A stretch of 64,000 bases of DNA from assembly GCF_020882245.1 (NCBI RefSeq), contig NC_083597.1:57018152-57082151 (forward strand), given 5' to 3'. A program made the translations under genes and the position numbers. Below the pieces are notes generated by a model, which searched no databases, was not told where the DNA came from, and saw nothing but the letters and a program-made list of their open reading frames with translations. The stretch's first letter is position 1; each line of letters starts with the position of its first letter. This DNA comes from Rhopalosiphum padi. Lineage: Eukaryota > Arthropoda > Insecta > Hemiptera > Aphididae. This document shows, in pieces, positions 24,101 to 38,613 of the stretch.

Positions 24101-26479
24101 TGTAAAAATCAAATAAAGTTTCTTATTTATTATTATATAGATGATTATACATACATTTTTGTTTTAGTATAATAAATAATTTATTAAAATCTTAATATAT
24201 TATGTCCTCTGTGTATTTTATTGCATTTTGATAATACTAAGTAGAGCGATTAAAAATAGTTTTAATAAAATAACGAATGTATAATTCTATAGTGACACTG
24301 CATTTAATTACCTAGTAACTGTTCTATGAATTCTAAATATTATGATCTTTTGACAAATTAAAAAAAAATATTTTTTTTTTTTGTTATAGCACTACAGCTA
24401 GATACATTTTCTAAAATAACTTAAATATAAAAACGAATTTAGTGTTAAAACCATATAATAACATTAAATACAAATCTAGCATAACTATTTCTTAATTTTT
24501 ATTTAATTCTTAAGTCATCAAGATGATATATATTGTGTGACATATATTCGATAAACATGGGGTATTTTGATATAAAAATTATAATATAAAAGCTCCGAAA
24601 TATTTATTATTCACTTTTCACTAACTCAGCGCCATCTTTTTCAGTATCCGGATTTATATTATGTAGTTGAAAGCTCATCAATAGAGCGAGCCACACAGTT
24701 TGCATTATTTCCAATATTGTCACTTATAAGTGCAAATGTAGACTATCTCAGTGTAAAAGGTACTATTCAATAAAATACACTATACTGAATTTTAAAATGT
24801 ATAGATTTAAATTAATATTTCTATTCTAAATTAGACAGTACTGAACCTTCTTTTTTTATTCACGAAAATTTCCAAGATATACGTCGTATTATTTAATACT
24901 GATATTCATCTGACAGCAGATTTTATGACTTAAATTTAGTTATTACTATTAATTTAATACTTATCATTTAATTTCTTAAAAGTTCTTTCAGATATAGTTG
25001 AAATGATTATGTCAGCCAATAAATAATTTACTCGTGATACAAGTTGTAAGACGTATCGATTTAAAATTATGCAAAAAATTATTTGGCTAATTTAATTTGA
25101 GCGCGCACTGCGTAATGTACATCAACCTACTCAAAATGTATTATAATTTAAATTTCTATTGCAATTTTAGAAAATATAATAATCGACACCTGTCACAAAA
25201 TAAACTATAAGAGCAGCTTAGTATATTAGTTTAATTTTGAGATAGAACAATAATTTTAAAGATATCGAATTGCAATGGAATAATAAAGTAATTTTAGTTC
25301 TGACAAATACCTAGCTCCTTTCTTAATAATAATAAAAAAACATTTATACATATTCATAAGTTTGTCTATATCTATAGGCTGCAAAAGTAAAAAAAATATA
25401 AATAAATCTAAATGATTTCACTTTAACTGTTTTCAAAAGCACTAAATAAATAACCAAACTCGTTAAAAAGAACCCTTCAAGCCATCATTCTAACAACAAA
25501 AACATTTTTATTCTGTTTCTTATAAACTGATTGTCCGAGATAGAATATAGAGATTATATTACATAATATTTTGAATTTTTTGATACACAAACAGATAATT
25601 TTTATTCAGTATGACATAAAATTAACATATAATATACAAATTATTATCTCACAAATATAACATATTTTTATTTTATACATTATATTATTATATTTCACCA
25701 ACAAATCAAATCGTATATCTTTGATTAAATAGATGATATTTTAAGACTAAAATATTATTTTAGTTATGATAATATAGTATTAAATAACTTAACTAAAATA
25801 AAAAAAAAAATAATAATAATAATAATAAGAGTATTTATTGTTTATAAGTTTTCATCAACTTAATGGAATTAAAATTAATTTATAATTTTATATACGAGTA
25901 CTTACAATAAAATGGTTCTCGAAAAATTGGGTTTTCAAGTACTTTTAAATAACTTAGAGAATATCTAAAGTTTCCATAAGAACTTTTGTTTTATAATTTT
26001 AATTTTAAACTTTTGTATTTTTCAGTTAGAGACTGAATATTTTTTGAACGTTAAAAAAACGAAATAGCTACTTCCAAGTAGCTGAATACAACAATGTCAA
26101 CATATCTTTATTTCGTATAATTAGTAAGAATTTAAGCACACATTTATTTTAATTATATATATTTAGTCAAAGAGAAATTTAAGTAAATAAAAACATAATA
26201 CTGGTAAATACGTTCTTATATACATTTTATATCTAAATCCGGATAAAATAAAAATTTATTATTTTTAATAACTATATTTTACATTTCAAATGTGTATGTC
26301 TCAAACACGTATTTGATAAAATATTCACCAATTAATACTATTTTCAAATATAATTGTTGCCGTTATTAAATATGTAATTTTAAAACATAATATTTATTAC
26401 TTAATATTATATAGTAATATACGACATTTATATCGATTATTAAATAAATATTTTACTCTACAATCTGAGAGCATATTAA
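21165..26479. other. AT-rich non-coding
   Basis: No convincing frame. The stretch 23520-23770 has the look of an interspersed repeat but could not be assigned. Confidence 0.6.
25801..25828 (+). repeat. A run and TAA microsatellite
   Basis: Ten A followed by about six TAA units. An A-run leading to short units may be an old retroposon tail, but no body is recognised upstream. Confidence 0.85.
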
Positions 26480-26612
26480 AAGTGAGACGGATGTATCCTC
26501 ACAGCAGATTTACGATCCACTCGACTCGCATCCAATGTTGGTTTTGAACCCACAACCTCGAGATTTAAAGTCTGATATAGTATATATATCGTTAGAACCA
26601 CGGTTATCTACT
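26480..26612 (-). mobile_element. tRNA-Lys-like SINE copy
   Basis: On the minus strand it contains ATCAGACTTTAAATCTCGAG, close to the anticodon arm of tRNA-Lys(UUU), where CAGACTTTTAATCTG is normal. This is followed by GGTTGTGGGTTCAAAACC, with a good B box (GGTTCAAAACC). A weaker A-box-like GTGGTTCTAACG lies upstream in the expected order. The 3' body ATTGGATGCGAGTCGAGTGG to about 26480 is not tRNA-like, as expected of a SINE. The anticodon arm is imperfect and there is no acceptor stem, so it is not a working tRNA. Exact ends are uncertain. Confidence 0.5.
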
Positions 26613-26634
26613 AGTAAAATACCGTGGTTAGAAC
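26591..26634. repeat. Inverted repeat beside the SINE
   Basis: GTTAGAACCACGGT (26591-26604) is mirrored by ACCGTGGTTAGAAC (26621-26634), 12 of 14 positions pairing, with a 16-base loop. One arm overlaps the A-box-like part of the SINE, so this may be two 5' SINE ends head to head. Confidence 0.5.
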
Positions 26635-26639
26635 AGATT

Positions 26640-28679
26640 AACAATAATTTTAAGATAAAATAAATTAGTAATTCTAAGAAATCTCAAACGATCTAAGGGC
26701 TTTAAATACCTAGTCGGTTACTGTTACTCAAACTAATTATCAATCACTTTTTTATTGCTTCTGCCCCCCCTACAACAACTACCACAAACAAATGACAAAT
26801 GAATTAAAATATATATATATGAAAATTTTTCATTTTATTTTTAATGTTAACCTGTATAACGTATAAAACGTTTATATTATTTACTCGTAATAACTTTAAT
26901 TTTGATATTGCATAATACGAATGAAACACATACATTTTTAATGTTTCAACTGTATGATACGTATCTCTCGAATTCAGTAGGAAATACTTTATAAAAAATT
27001 CAATGTTCATCTAATATAGTTATATAATATGAGATATTTTTATAATTTTTATTTTAACAAAATCACCGAATAACTCTAAGAAGGGAATTCGACGCACAGT
27101 TAATGTAATTCTAGTACAACACTGCGTTGAATAAACATTTTATTAAGTATACAAAATCACTGATATTATAATACTCAATCGAGTGAATTTCGAAACATTT
27201 TCAATATCTATTCATTCATATGAGTAATATGTATGTTATTTATCTTTAGCGTAAATTGAATAAATTATGTAATCGCGTGAAAACAATGTATTTTATCATA
27301 ACATACAGACTACAAATATGGTTCTTGAAACTTCTTCCCTTATAACGTATTGAATAATTTTGTCGATAAAGTTTTAAGTTTGCTGTCAATGATGTTACTT
27401 TTTTAAATTTCAGATAACATTTATAACAATATTATATACATTATAAATTATAATATGCAGTCGGTAGTTGGTACAAACTTTATTTTCGATAGAAATTCAA
27501 AAAAAAAAATATTCATATTTATGTTGTTAACTGTATTTCGATAATCATGTTAAACATCATATTATATTTACGTCAACACGAAATATGAAGTTGAAGAACG
27601 TCTCTTCGTAAATACAATAGACCATAATATTATGAAATATTTTCGAGATCTTACAATTTTATTAATAATACTAAAATATTTACGCGAATGTTTGTAAATA
27701 ATGTAAATAAATAATCGGTATTTTCTACAACGTTTTGACTCAAGTCTAAAAAATCTATTATTATTACTCAAAAAAAAAAAAAAAATAGTGCATATTTTTA
27801 TCATAAAAAAAACATGTTATAATTAGATATAATTTAGACTACAACTCAAGCAATCGACTAATCGATCTTTTAAAACACGAAAAAAATAAATTAATAACAT
27901 CGTGTTTATTTATAATAATTTTAATTTTACAACTTCTTTTAAATATTTTGGAAGAATTTTTTTTTTAAATGAATTACTTAGCTGAAAAAAATTTTTAGCA
28001 TTTAAAATAACATCGTTTAACCGGAATATATATCGCATATTATGATATAACGCCGATATATTGTATTGGTACTCATAATTATAGTATATTTCAATTTTAG
28101 ATGTAAGTACAATTGTTGTTATTATCTATTATTCAACAACAACAAAAACTTTTGTATTTTTTACGACTTGAAACTATCTATTATGCTAATACAATATTTA
28201 TATTATAATCTAGCAATGTTTATTTCTTCACACATCATGATCATACAAGTAAAACTTTTGTGGAAAAATAAATATATATTAGTATGGTAACTACACTTTC
28301 TTTTATGGACATCTTTATGTGATATACGCGTGAGTATATAATATAGGACACACCCTGAGGGTGTAATAAGTAACATATTATGCATTATGCATCTCGCCTA
28401 TGGGGTAGGTACATACATTTTTCTTACTTTTAAATTTTATGTACTCAAGCCACACACGTAAACTTGAATCAGTTGACGGACAATAAAAATAATACTCCTT
28501 AATCAATTATTATGTAGGTATATTTCTAGTCGCACGTACATGAATATTTTTTGTGTTTTTTTGTTTTCGGAGTCTTTGAAAATAATATATAATATTGTCT
28601 AACGGAATTTAATGATGCGACCGAACAAACCACTCAAATTTAAAAACTATTTGAAAAACACAACGGAAACACGGAGAAC
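26640..28679. other. AT-rich non-coding
   Basis: Nothing recognised apart from short palindromes such as ACACCCTGAGGGTGT near 28350. Confidence 0.65.
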
Positions 28680-29260
28680 TGTGCGCGCTGTGGCTTAAAT
28701 CGCGAAATAGGCGGCTTCGTTTAATTCGTACACGTAATTATAATACAAGTTTGAAAGTGACGTCGCGTCAGTTCATTCATTGGGGGGTCGTCAACACGTA
28801 GCGGAATGTACCGATATTATTTAGAGCGTACAGTTCTGACGAAATCCGTTTATTCCGTGTCCGCGTGATAGTCGTGTGATATTATAATTATCATCGGATT
28901 TCCGGTGGCCGTGTTATAACTTATAATACTCTATTTTATATTTTATACTAAATATGTGTATTATAGTCGGGCGCTTTCGTGTTTTTCCACATTATAATAT
29001 TTTTGGAAAACAAACCAATAGCGGCATATTTGATATTTAATATTGCGATGTTATGGCTTATAAGGTTTTACTATATAGCAACACTCGTCGGCGAATTCCG
29101 CCGCGTTATGTTTCAATCGACAATGGGTCATATACGTTTTCTATCACCTGTAGCTACACTCAAAGGAAAATTGATCTGGAACCGAATGCGCCCCAAGTCG
29201 TACTGAATCCGCGTACAGACCCGGAGGCGGTGGATACAAGAGATGAAATTTGAAAGCCTA
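28680..29260. promoter_or_regulatory. GC-richer island with CRE-like and initiator-like motifs
   Basis: CpG and GC content rise sharply against the AT-rich flanks. It includes TGACGTCG (28758-28765, one base off a CRE) next to TCAGTT (28768-28773, fitting the arthropod initiator TCAGT). A transcription start here on the plus strand is plausible but unproven. Confidence 0.3.
29053..29253 (+). CDS. Candidate 66-aa frame near a promoter-like island
   Basis: ATG at 29053, TGA at 29251-29253. The product (MAYKVLLYSNTRRRIPPRYV ... NPRTDPEAVDTRDEI) has a balanced composition and no low-complexity stretch. It lies about 280 bases past a candidate initiator at 28768. I do not recognise it, and an overlapping frame of similar length weakens the case. 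Confidence 0.2.
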   Translation: MAYKVLLYSNTRRRIPPRYVSIDNGSYTFSITCSYTQRKIDLEPNAPQVVLNPRTDPEAVDTRDEI

Positions 29261-30103
29261 AGTCTTCCTTTGAGATTTCGGTTAAAAGATTTCGTTATCG
29301 TTGATTAGTTTTATTTACAAGACTATGCAATTGATACTCAAGTTTAGATGTTAATAGTATTTAATTTAATATGTATTTTATTTGTATGTTACAATGATGT
29401 ATTACTATAGCGTTCAGATATTTTAACACTACGTAAATTAAATTTATAAATTATTCGACTTAATAGTTTTTGGACATGGTAAAAAGTGCACAAGTCCAAA
29501 TGCCATTTTTTTTCTGTTCGGTTCGCCGTATCATCGTTTCCTAGTTATTTATAAATAATTTAAATCTAACGCTGCTCTTATTTCCTAATATTTTCATAAC
29601 TGACCAATTCACTTTGCCTACTACTCTTAGTAAAAAAAAAAAATATTTAAATTAAAATTCCCGTTTTTAGTTTCTAGATCCAATCGTATTCATATACCGA
29701 TCTCTGACTTTGTTATACGTTCATTCAATGTATTATACTCGAGAAATAAAAAATGAAATGACCGAAATAACACTTTTATTATAATGCACGACACGACCGT
29801 AAGGTATGTTTGTTCTATCAATTTTACTACGGTAATACAATATTACATAATATTTTAATTTATCATGTTTGCGTTTTGTCGTCGTCGTCGTCGTTTTGGG
29901 CGCTAACAAGTTCTAACCGGGTACCTACGAGTGGACACGCGTGAAGTGTACATTTCTCGGGGTGGTCTCGGGACCATATCGTAGTAATAATGTATAGACG
30001 TTTTCGCGGTATATGTGACGAACGCGAACGTGACTCCGGAAACGCGCAAATAAAAACTCGACAATATCGAGAACAAAGGCAAGGGTAGTGTGCTATGCGT
30101 GTA

Positions 30104-30124
30104 TGTGTGTGTGTGTGTGTGTGT
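30104..30124 (+). repeat. TG microsatellite
   Basis: About ten TG units inside the 29.9-31.4 kb island. Confidence 0.9.
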
Positions 30125-31085
30125 CCGGACGCCGTTTTATAGTGCTCGCAGGCCAAGAATAACTTTAGCTCCCGAGACAGTCGATATCGTTGAGAACATC
30201 TACTCCGAACAAAGAATTCTGCGTGATATCGTATCGTCGTCGTCGTCGCCGTCGCCGTCGTCGCCGTTCGTACTCGTATTACACCGACACCGCCGACGCC
30301 CCGGTGGGTACCGCCTCGAAACGTGTTATTATAGTGTACGTTTATATTATACGCACACAACGTTCTTCCGGGACGCGCACTCTTTAATAATATTATACAA
30401 CGCGAACGATTCACGAAAAAAACAATAAAACGTCGGCGGTTTTCGTTATTCGCGGTGGACGAGAAAAACGAACGGTTTCGGTTTACACGCGCGCGCGCGT
30501 TTAAAAAATCGTACGCATTTATACTACCGCGGCGGTACGCCTAATCGCCGTTATTACGTAACCCGCCCACGATCGTCGGCGTCGTCGCGACATGCCAGGC
30601 GCGAATACAGGAGGGGGGGTGGATGGGTGCTTTGGGGCTGAAGCTAAAATTTAAACTCCTATACCTATACGTTTTCGTGTAGGTACTCGAAGTACATTTT
30701 TTCACCTGTTCCCTGCCCCACTGATTTCATTTCTTTTCTAGATCCGCGCCCGGCGACATCCGTCGGGGCACTGGTACGACCGCGAACGTGACGGCGACGT
30801 GATCGGATTTTTTTTCTTTCCGCTCGCTTCCGTCTATTTCCCCTCTCGATTACCCGTGCACCTACACCACCGCACTCGTTCCGTCTCGGCCGCCGACCGC
30901 AGTTTATATTCTGTCGTTACATCAACCCCCACCCCCACCCCATGCCCCGCCGCCGAGACCGCCGTACCATCACCGGCGATACCGAGTCTAGTCCCTATTA
31001 TTCGCGTATGTGTATAGGTTGTGTTACCGCACACGCGTAATATGTATGACACAACGATAAAAATAATTACGAGATTCGAACCGCA

Positions 31086-31130
31086 TACGCACGCGCGCGC
31101 ACACGTGTATGTGTGTGTGTGTGTGTGCGC
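31086..31130 (+). repeat. Compound CG/CA/TG alternating run
   Basis: Alternating purine-pyrimidine sequence: CGCACGCGCGCGCACACGTG followed by TG units. Such runs can adopt Z-DNA. Confidence 0.85.
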
Positions 31131-33181
31131 AAAGACTTTTGATAGACACGCCGGCACCTCTCTTCCGGCCGATCGCGCGTTCGGAACGTGATGCGAATCC
31201 CCCGCCGATACGTTATCGTCGTTATATTATATATGGTTGTAGTCAACTCCTGACGACCGGCAAAAACAAATTGCCGACGACCGATTTTTTTCCGCTCTAT
31301 CACACACACACATACACACTGTCTCTCTCTTTCTCTCTACTATTACCACGTGATTGTCGATTCTGGTCGTCTGTCACATGTATAGCAACTAGACACGGTG
31401 AACCATAATATTTTGCTATAATATTATAAGGTAAATTAGTAATTGTATCGACAAAATTTATTGAGTACATTTTTAACTATTAGGCATTCCAATATTATAG
31501 TATACAAGCGGAATAGTAATAATATTCCACTCTCATATATGTTTTAAATGCTCATAGTAATAATTAGTATGTAATATGTATTCATTATTAATTAGGTTCT
31601 GAGTTTGTATTCGATTTTCAAATATAAATCCTCGACAAAATCAGATTTGGCTGATTATTATGAAATTAAAAATGTATTTTGTCATTTTAAAAAGTACAAA
31701 ACCAAAAAGAGAAAATTTCTAAAACTTGTTGTGTTATGAATTAAAATCATTATTAAAACTTATTATGACTAAAAAAAAAAATATATTTTTGAATAAATAT
31801 CTGAATAGTAATAATAAAAAGAATCACCCTGTAAACATATAATATAATATTTTCATATTGTGTTTACCCGGCATGGAAATAACCAGGAAATAACGAAATA
31901 AAAAAATATAAGATGCACATAAACGCCAGCCGCCACTACGTGCGTAATATTACTATACTCGACCAAATCTGTTTATAACTTGATCTCGACGTACTGTTTT
32001 TACGTTTCGTTTCGTTTTGATTTTTTCAATATTACAGTGCGCTCGTACGCTATTTTATCCTACACGTTCGTGAGAGTACCACAAAACAACGGGCCAAAAA
32101 TAAAACGTATTTTTAGGGACTTACACTTATGCCACTCCCAACTGCGAATGTCGTTTCATATGACTACCTACCGAATCACGTGATTCAAAATTATGATGCG
32201 GACGAATGTATCATATTATATGAGCGGCAATATTGTTATTTGGTCATTTTATTGAATTATTACTAGTCAATAATGACGAGATAATAAAAAACAATTTTAC
32301 TATTACAATATTAAACCAATATTATGGTGCATATTTTTTTTTTTTTTTTAGTTCCAATAAAAATAAACATATTTTGACATTAAAAAAAAATATATTTATA
32401 TTTATTATCTATATATCTAACAATAATAATATTATCATTCTTACAAAATATAAATATTTTGATATTTTCTGATGCATTTTTCTTCCTAAGTCTATTGAAC
32501 TTAAAACTAAACCACACCACCGTGTTCGAACATGTACGCACACGGTAATATAGACATAATGGTATTGTGAATGATAAATCCAAACGGTGATGACTGTATA
32601 TAATATAATCTAAACCCGTGACCGTAGGAATAGAATAAAATAATAATTCAGGTAATGCCGATGGGCTTGGCGATCAATTTCATAATATATTTGTAGTATA
32701 CGATCGGTAAACACCGAAAACGCCTGATCAATATAATACACATTTAAAACACTGCCTAATTGATGAAGTCGGTGATACGTATAAATTATCGCGGATAATC
32801 AATATTTCATAAAATTTCTAGTCTCTAACGATATTGCCTAATTTATTGTTAATGTAATATATTTGTTTAAATCATCGCGCCGCCAAAATAGTATAATATA
32901 ACAACACGTTCGCCGCGCATTCCGCAAATCCTGTGGATTTCACAAGCATCGCGCATTACTATACTTTGAGAGTAATGTTTTTTTCTATCGCCGCACAGTC
33001 CCAATCATTAATAAATCGTTATTATTTATACTTTTCGTGTACTGTTAATACGTAATCGAATACAGTGGATAACAATATGTATCGGTAAGTGCACAGCTGC
33101 CGCTACTGTCGTAATAACAATAATATACTCGTCCGTCTGTCACCGATAATGCGTGAAATAGGTATAAAACGCATGATATAT

Positions 33182-33206
33182 ATAATAATAATAATAATAA
33201 TAATAG
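33182..33206 (+). repeat. ATA microsatellite
   Basis: About eight ATA units. Confidence 0.9.
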
Positions 33207-36200
33207 GTATATGCGTTGTAACGCGTTTATTTTATAATACGTTTTAATCACACCGCACGAACGCGTAATAATAACAATGTGATTATGATTATTCCAAAAC
33301 ATGACGTCTTTACAACGTTCGTATTTTGACACGTGAAACGATGACAAAGTATTAACACACCGATACCCATTAGCGTATTTTATACACCGCAATAATCATC
33401 GGGGCAGTTGTTTTACGTTCACGGGACGTGTGTCCGTTCATAACACACACGCATCACAACGCTGTCGTCCGTATATTGTTCGTTATTATTACATAAAATC
33501 TCGTGAGTGGCGTGATTTGATCATTTTTGTAGGAAAGGGGAATGACACTTTTGTACATTTTAACTACCTATCCGATCGCCGATAAAATAAAAAAAAATGT
33601 CGTGTGTGTATCACTCTCAATACGACCATAATATTATATTATAAATGTTATATAATAACAATACTATTATAACGTAAAATATTGCATATTATTATATGAT
33701 ATAAATTTTAAACGTAATGTATAATATGCACACGTGGAAATCAATAGTACGTCAGTCACTCCGCGATAAAACTCGAAGACTCATTTTTGTAACGCAAATC
33801 ACAATATACCAAAATATATAATATTATTATATATTTGTGCGGTGTAGTGCTCGTCGTTACGAAATAATATTATCTCATTAATGTAGCATAGGAGTTTTGA
33901 ATTTTTTTTTTTATCATTTCTATAAAAATATATACTATAGTTGTGTTAAACGAATACATAAATCTGGTGTGTCTCTATTTTAAATAAAAATTTACGGGAC
34001 GGGAGGAGAATATGACATACAAATCTTCCCTTCCGTATAATTACGCCACTGAATCTCGTACGTTTATAATAATAATATGCTCAAGCGGAAACCACATGTC
34101 GGCAACTGACGGAATTCTAGAAGAGAAGATGTTTACGCATTTTATGTTCTGCAGTTTGAAAATGATTATTAATATACGTGATTGTATTATGTCACTATCA
34201 TGTCATTAGACAAGTGTGTGGATAAATATTTTTGTTAACTAAATAAATTACTATGAATATTTTACTGAGTATGTACGATGAATTTAAAATTATTTGGACA
34301 AAAATGATAATACGACATTGTAGTATTATCAAAAGATTCTTTTGTGTGTAAGAACAAATAAGCTTGATAATATTTTCTAAAAATATTTAGAAATAAAGAA
34401 AATACCTAGGTATTTTCTATGTATAAAACTAAGGACAGAATATTTTTAATCGTTATGAATCATACTAAATATATGGTCGTTTGACCAAACAGAAAAAATT
34501 TAAAAAAATATATCATGAATATAATATTTAAATTTACTATTCACAGTCATTGCAAATTAATTGCAAAGTTTTATAATTAAAGTCATTTTTATTTTGAAAA
34601 ATAAATATTTAAAATTACTTCTAAAAAGTAGTCGATCAATCGCTTTAGTGATCAATTTTTCTTACGATTTTTTAAAATACTATAACTTGTGGATTCAACT
34701 TTACATGTAAAATATCTATATCTATATAAGCTTGCGGGACCATTGAATTTTTATGAAGTCTTATCTAATCTTATTTTAAAATAAATTTCAAGAATTTGGA
34801 ATTTATCTTGTTAAATTATATAATTTTTAGGAAATGTGTGTTGCTCTGTAAAAAAATCCACAATAATATTATAACTATCACAAAAACGAATAATTAATTT
34901 TAATTTTTTTTAATCACATGACTTAATTTATCTTGACCAAACCACAACGAATATTAGCATATCGAATAATGTGACGAAATGTATTGTAAACAAAAATATA
35001 TGCAATAATGCAACGCATCATCATTCCAGCCATATTGTCAATGCGTCCATGTTCAGCGTGTTATGTTTAAATAAGTGTCCTACCCTCATGCCCCCTCCCC
35101 AAAAGTCACATTTTGACTATATCCGCATCATTTGACATCTTAGAATTCGGATATGTGCTTGAGATACTCGTAACAATATAATACTTTTGTTTTTGAAACA
35201 CGTAATAAATACACGGCGACCTCGCTCCTAATAAATTATATTGCCTCGTAACGAGAACTACAAAACTTCTCCAGAAAATCCGTCGTCATAATTGAATATA
35301 TTCAATTAGCCTGTCATGGAAATTTCAAAACGAGATTGTCTTTCTGCAGCGCACGTTTTAACGATGATGGGAACAACTATCGTATCACTTCAAAGAAAAA
35401 TAAATTTTAACGCAAACTCAAAATGCAGAAACATAAACGAATTTCGATATTAAAGCTCGTCCCTCACGTATACAATCTGGATGATAATATTTTTTTAACG
35501 CCGTTTATATTACGGTTTCGAGTGTTGCGTTGACGAAACCGTTTTCTCTCGTTATTATTGCATTAGCTGCACAAAGTGAAACCTTTTAGACTCGTATCTT
35601 TTGAACGTCCAGAATTGTGAAATAGATACCTCCTAATCGTATTCGTAATTATCATATTTTTTCACTATTTTTTTTTTTTTTTTTTTTGTTCGACCTTTTA
35701 GATCAAACGGCCACACATATTTTGATTCTATCCTCTCGTTATTCCATCGCCCCATATCAATCGACATTTTGTTGAATTTTTATACACATTTCTATTTTTC
35801 TATTTTTTTTGTTTTTACAAATTTCTCCCACAGTAATTTGACACATATACATTACACATTACATTATTTTTCTTTCTGGATACTTTTATCACACTGTCTT
35901 CCCTAAAGCTTCTTTTCTTGTTTTCTTGTTGCTGTGTCTCCATACACAGGCCACTCGTTCCAGATTTTTCATTTTAATCTCCTTTATTATTATAGAGGTG
36001 TTTTGGTTCTATAACTTCTAACTATAATAGACATTTTTTTAGCATTTCTCTTTAAAAACATGGCTGTGAAGCATTTTTTTAATATCGAAGTAGCAACAAT
36101 TACTATTATGATCAGACTAATAATAAGAAATTAAATTGGATTTCATAATTTTAATTATTGAGATCATTATTAAAATATTAGGATGTCTTGTGTTCTCTTA

Positions 36201-38576
36201 AGTTATAGTATTATTTTCAGCATAAACCAATATTTAAATATGCATGAAATTTCACGTGTGTGTATTGAGGGTAGAAGAATTACTCTTGTCAAATATTATA
36301 ATATTTTAATAGCGACTATTTAGTTGGGAAAATTCCAAAAATGTTAGTTAAATTAATAATTTAACACGTAATACATAACTATTAACAACGCTTTAGTAAA
36401 GTATACATCACATATCATCTTAATATAAAGAATTAATAACATTAATATTTACAAGACATAAATGAAACAATAACAGATTTCAGCGTGTAGTTCTGTGTCG
36501 GAGCATTTTTATTTTTAATAATATATGTATACTGTAAAACTGACAGATAATAACGTGACGGAATCGTTCAAATATCTTGATATATTTTAGGACTCTAAAA
36601 AATATTCTATTGATAAAACTGAAATAAATATATATATATGTATATTGTATATGTATGCATACTATATAGGTATGCTAAATTATACATTATTATTATTATT
36701 TATCGAGTTTAGCAATAATACAATTTGAATTATTATCATTGTCGTTTTGTGTATCCCTTCCACCATTATTATTACGTACATAACGCGTATATACTCGTAA
36801 TTCACATTTTTAATAATTTAATCAAATTTCGATTTTTATGTTCAATCAGCGTGTTATGTATTATTATACCGTATGAAAAAAAATCATACATTCATTTCAT
36901 CTACATATATGTGATATTTCCGTCCAAAATAATGGTGTTATAAATTACAATATAATTATAAAAACAAAACATGGAATTTATGCGTTAAAAATTTTAAAAA
37001 AAATCTCATTTTAATTAAAATAGTTATTACCTGCTATGTATTGGATCGGTTCTATTCACGAGAACTAGATATTTACTGTCGTGTTTTAACTAATCGTATT
37101 TGATATGAATTTATCCACTGTTTTCGGTTCTAGTGATTCGCATAATATTGCTTAATGTGTATAATATAAACATTGATTAAAATAATTAAATTATAGTAAT
37201 AAATTGTATACAAAAAATAGTACAAAGCTTTACAGAGCGTTTTCGTTATAGTATATAAGCATATGACGACGGTAAAGTCAAACATTGCCGTATTGAAGGA
37301 AAAATTCTTACGAATTTTAATAACTCATACAGTAATAGTTTTGTTCTGATTGCTTTCTGCTTCCTTCGACGATAAACTAAATCCGTCGGAGTATAAACCG
37401 AATATGTATTGTATTTATCAGTAAACAAATCTACAATATACACATCGTATTACAGATGTAATATTAATTTATGTTGCTATTATTTGTTATTGTTATGTAA
37501 TATATGTATATAATAATATATCCTCGAATGTCATGACAAGCCCAATTTGGAGCTATGAAAAAACTAATTGTATGAAGTAATACTAATTTATAGATTTGGT
37601 TATATAAATTGTGGTTATGAAGTTAAATACTTTCTATGTATTTCCATATGAAATGAAAAAACTTAAAGATTATGTGGTATGATTTGTCATAAATTATTTG
37701 ATTTATTTATACATTTAAAATCGGTATACAAAATTTTTTTTTTAAATCTAAACTAGAAATAAATTCATTTAATTTTTCGATCAGTATTTACGTAATTACG
37801 TCTTATGGTATCGAGGTGTTGGGTTGAGAGTGTAGTCATGAACAAATTAAAAGTGACTATTATACAAAAATTACATAGAATTAGATTAATAGTTATAACA
37901 TAAGGGTTAAAAAATGTACGAATTCGTGGCCAATTAGGAAAAAATTGAGTTAAAAACAGTTAAAATTGTGCAATATAGCTCTACAGCAATGTAACTCTTT
38001 GATTTATTTAAAACTAAAAAGAAACATAAATCATTACACGAGCTATAGCCACTCTTATAATAATGTAAGTAATATTTTTTTGTAATTTAATACACATCTT
38101 TGTATAAACATCGTCCCGCAGTTTTGATTTGACAATAAAAGATTTGATCAACATAATATTATATTTTAAGTAACATGATATTTTACGCTGTTTTTTTTTT
38201 TGTTTTTTTTTCTCTACAAATACAAACTTCGGTGATCTATATTATTAACCTAAAACGTTAAATTAACATTGTTACTGTTTAAATTAAAAATGTGTTATGA
38301 AATAATAATATATGTCCAAGAAAAAATATTATTATTGCATGTATACAATCATCTTTTTAATGAATAAAATTATACTTATCCTCTGTATTACGGCTGGTAT
38401 TTTTGCCTTAATATTTTGTAAACAGGAATAACTTATCATACTAGAAACTTAAATTTAATAAAATAATACAAAAAATACCTGTAACGGTATTTAAATTACA
38501 ATTATAATTTTTTCGCAACAAGAGGGTTAATTCATTACTTATTTGTTAGTATTCAAAGTATTATGGTTGTACATGA

Positions 38577-38613
38577 CGCTCGTTTCTGTGAATTTAAGTA
38601 ATAAAAACGAGCG
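38577..38613. repeat. Perfect 9-bp GC-containing stem with 19-base loop
   Basis: CGCTCGTTT (38577-38585) and AAACGAGCG (38605-38613). GC-containing arms are rare in this neighbourhood. No function recognised. Confidence 0.7.

Larger units (their letters stand above)
29860..31400. promoter_or_regulatory. Large CpG-rich island, probable promoter/5'-UTR region
   Basis: About 1.5 kb dense in CpG, with CGT/CGC triplet runs (29878-29895, 30234-30268), CGCG runs near 30488, CCACCC runs near 30930 and two TG microsatellites. Arg/His/Thr-rich open frames exist on both strands but are by-products of the repeats. In AT-rich insect genomes such islands mark the 5' ends of developmental genes, often with long untranslated exons. 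I see no identifiable coding exon. Confidence 0.4.

Noticed and set aside
29863..31408. Several Arg/Thr/Ser-rich frames on both strands
   Set aside because: Overlapping frames on both strands of a CpG- and triplet-repeat-rich island; none has a domain or a consistent reading direction.
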